A stretch of 6,563 nucleotides of DNA, taken from contig WFRC01000039.1 of the NCBI GenBank assembly GCA_015486685.1, positions 1-6,563 of the forward strand, given 5' to 3'. The notes beneath the pieces were generated by a model, which was not told the origin of the DNA, searched no databases, and saw only the letters and a list, made by a program, of their open reading frames with translations. Shown piece by piece: positions 6,383 to 6,563 of this stretch. How positions within the stretch are numbered: the stretch's first letter is position 1; the number at the start of each line of letters is the position of its first letter. Both the position numbers and the translations under genes were made by a program. The DNA comes from Caldifarciminota bacterium (lineage in GTDB: Bacteria > Hydrothermota > UBA3072 > WFRC01).

Positions 6383-6388
6383 AAGTCT

Positions 6389-6563
6389 ATGAGAAAAAGA
6401 TATAAAGGGGTTAAAAAACAGAGAGTAGAAACCGTTGAAGCATCAATTGTTAAAAAGCAGTTGATTTTAATGGAAACATACAAAAGTAAATCTATCCCCA
6501 GGAATAAAGGAAATGTTATTGTATATGTATATATAGGGGATGTAATCAAATCTCTCCGTTTAC
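6389..6563 (+). CDS. Start of an unidentified gene, cut by the window edge
   Basis: An open frame of 58 codons from ATG at 6389 with no stop before the end of the window. The protein begins MRKRYKGVKKQRVET, is strongly basic for its first 36 residues, then becomes hydrophobic and beta-like (NVIVYVYIGDVI, about 42-53). I do not recognise the family. Support for coding is the good promoter immediately upstream, the open frame, and the separation from gdhA by a terminator. There is no Shine-Dalgarno before this ATG. The open frame alone is short enough to occur by chance in other contexts, so confidence is moderate. Confidence 0.5.
   Translation, partial: MRKRYKGVKKQRVETVEASIVKKQLILMETYKSKSIPRNKGNVIVYVYIGDVIKSLRL

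Overview
The window reads as an AT-rich bacterial chromosome segment with tightly packed genes: a three-gene block on the minus strand (4815 down to 116), a divergent glutamate dehydrogenase gene on the plus strand (4989-6239), and the start of another plus-strand gene cut by the right edge. The minus-strand block encodes a lipoprotein with a carboxypeptidase-regulatory-like beta domain, a GAF-AAA+-Fis sigma-54 activator, and a large exported subtilisin-like protease ending in a type IX-secretion-like C-terminal domain. That last feature, with the secreted beta-sandwich proteins, suggests the FCB group or a related candidate phylum (for example WOR-3/Stahlbacteria-like). This placement is inference. 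I see no mobile element, CRISPR array, rRNA or tRNA.

The most interesting part is the 75-base gap between the activator gene and the protease gene, plus the last codons of the activator. Read on the minus strand it holds a near-consensus sigma-54 promoter (GG-N10-GC, 10 of 12 defined positions). Its predicted start falls one base before the protease ATG. A near-consensus IHF site sits at about -50, and a 25-bp dyad with a single mismatched pair is centred at about -84, across the activator's stop codon. This is the classical layout of enhancer, bend and -24/-12 promoter. It suggests a self-contained circuit in which the one-component GAF activator switches on the adjacent secreted protease. 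The activator itself is translationally coupled to the lipoprotein gene (19-base overlap, strong Shine-Dalgarno).

Start-site usage is split. The activator and gdhA have strong Shine-Dalgarno sequences. The lipoprotein, the protease and the partial right-edge gene have none, and each has a promoter placed so that transcription should begin at or next to the ATG, so leaderless mRNAs are likely for all three.

gdhA is a complete, canonical hexameric-type glutamate dehydrogenase with its own TTGACA promoter, a CRP/FNR-type palindrome (GTGA-N6-TCAC) over the -10/start region, and a strong intrinsic terminator. It looks like a stand-alone housekeeping unit with its own control of nitrogen/carbon flux. 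The left 115 bases hold only short tandem repeats and no recognisable terminator for the protease gene.
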